NCBI GenBank assembly: GCA_030549335.1
Contig: CM060183.1
Location: 26,362,552-26,426,551, forward strand
Direction of reading: 5' to 3'
From: Pontederia crassipes
Taxonomy: Eukaryota > Streptophyta > Magnoliopsida > Commelinales > Pontederiaceae
DNA length: 64,000 nt
Below the pieces are notes generated by a model, which was given only the letters and a program-made list of their open reading frames with translations, made no database searches and was not told the origin of the DNA. Made by a program: the position numbers and the translations under genes. Positions 63,423 to 64,000 of the stretch are shown one piece after another; the stretch's first letter is position 1; every line of letters begins with the position of its first letter.

Positions 63423-63950
63423 CTACTCGGGAATCGCAGTCAAGTCGGAAGAAAAATTGCGCCCCTTCCCTTCGCAGCCCCTCTTGCAGTTCGTCCTCCT
63501 CCTCCGCTGTTCCTCCGCCGGCCGGTTGCCACCGCGGCGGCCGCAGGTCGCTGCGGGGCCCCCGCCCGCCCTCACGGTGGAGAACTCGACCGGCGCCACG
63601 GTCCTGTTGCTGCAGTGCCAGCTTCCGGACGCCACGAGGGCGGCGCTGGCCTTGACGGCGAGGGCGGCGATCTCGTCGGCGTGGAGAGGCCGCCGCAGCA
63701 TGGCGACGGGGAGGAGGAAGTACAGCTGCCCCGGCTGCAGCTCCTCGTCCGCATTGACGGCCGACACGAAGTCGTCGAACTCCATGTCGTCCGAGTTGCA
63801 GACGAAGCATGCCGGTTCCTTCTGGAGCACCTGCGAGGCCTTCACCGGCCGCGCAAACTCCAGCAGCTTCCCGTCCTGCGTGATAAGCTTCGCCGTCGCC
63901 GACGCGTTCGGTGCGACCGCGGTCGCCTCGCACGAGTTGCAGCCGCCCAT
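63423..63950 (-). CDS. PADRE-domain (DUF4228) protein, intronless
   Basis: 175 residues, GC-rich, one exon. The start MGGCNSCEA (63950) is preferred to an ATG 12 codons upstream because family members begin MG(N)C; Gly2 could be myristoylated and Cys4/Cys7 palmitoylated, tethering the protein to membranes. The PADRE core covers residues ~17-106: AKLITQDGKLLEFARPVKAS, ACFVCNSDDMEFDD, LQPGQLYFLLP and the helix ADEIAALAVKASAAL. The tail is Arg/Gly-rich and likely disordered, ending GRNFSSDLTAIPE, a conserved C-terminal motif. PADRE genes are widely induced by pathogens and abiotic stress; their molecular activity is not established. Confidence 0.93.
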   Translation of the reverse strand: MGGCNSCEATAVAPNASATAKLITQDGKLLEFARPVKASQVLQKEPACFVCNSDDMEFDDFVSAVNADEELQPGQLYFLLPVAMLRRPLHADEIAALAVKASAALVASGSWHCSNRTVAPVEFSTVRAGGGPAATCGRRGGNRPAEEQRRRRTNCKRGCEGKGRNFSSDLTAIPE

Positions 63951-63965
63951 TGTTATGTTATGGTG

Positions 63966-63982
63966 GAGAGAGAGAGAGAGAG
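63966..63982. repeat. (GA)n run in the 5' leader of the PADRE gene
   Basis: GA dinucleotide run (CT on the coding strand) 16-32 bp upstream of the ATG, a common feature of plant 5' UTRs. Confidence 0.85.
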
Positions 63983-64000
63983 GCAACTGGAGATGCGTCG

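Noticed and set aside
63415-63933. Alternative 172-codon frame overlapping the PADRE gene.
   Set aside because: Shadow frame without domain; the PADRE core lies entirely in the 63423-63950 frame.

Overview
This window is nuclear DNA from a flowering plant, most likely a monocot. The reasons are: spliced genes with GT-AG introns; a class 1 phytoglobin whose sequence looks monocot-like; two intronless, very GC-rich genes set in AT-rich flanks (the two-class GC pattern of commelinid monocots); and plant transposon families throughout (MULE, hAT, PIF/Harbinger, Ty3/gypsy, L1 and RTE LINEs). I found no rRNA, tRNA or CRISPR array.

Four host genes look intact. (1) A leucine-zipper/DUF547 protein on + in 11 exons, 28453-32641; the exons join in frame to 614 residues. 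(2) A class 1 phytoglobin on + in 4 exons, 36289-37075, 158 residues. (3) An STS14-type CAP (PR-1 superfamily) secreted protein on -, 49312-49863, 183 residues. (4) A PADRE/DUF4228 protein on -, 63423-63950, 175 residues. Three decayed copies of an F-box gene lie at 38611-38990, 42536-43330 and 44305-45100; the last two sit in a ~1.75-1.85 kb tandem duplication.

Most of the rest is transposon. 1402-4917 is a 3.5-kb Mutator-like element with a perfect 9-bp target duplication and GC-rich arms. 5215-5347 is a tiny solo LTR. 5958-6673 is a second MULE. 8650-10440 holds inverted LTR-retrotransposon debris. 13894-24158 is an hAT transposon with a recognisable but broken transposase; a nearly complete Ty3/gypsy element (13962-20359) has landed just inside its left end. 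33132-33611 is a solo LTR. 37739-38511 is a Tourist-type MITE. 51684-52463 is a non-autonomous hAT element carrying an RTE LINE tail. About 52850-58650 is a nearly full-length but decayed L1-type LINE on -. 62285-62582 is a 5'-truncated RTE LINE with a 19-bp target duplication.

The genes do not form a pathway; this is an ordinary gene-poor stretch where stress- or defence-type single genes sit between transposon nests. I saw no convincing undescribed system. The best leads are the large MULE (long open arms on both strands, possible captured sequence), the cluster of ten palindromic GGCACGRCCGTG-like motifs at 11919-12279, the inverted retroelement arms at 8650-9690, and an unrecognised protein remnant at 26271-26471. 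Several reading frames in the window begin with GTG or similar codons and should not be read as plant genes.
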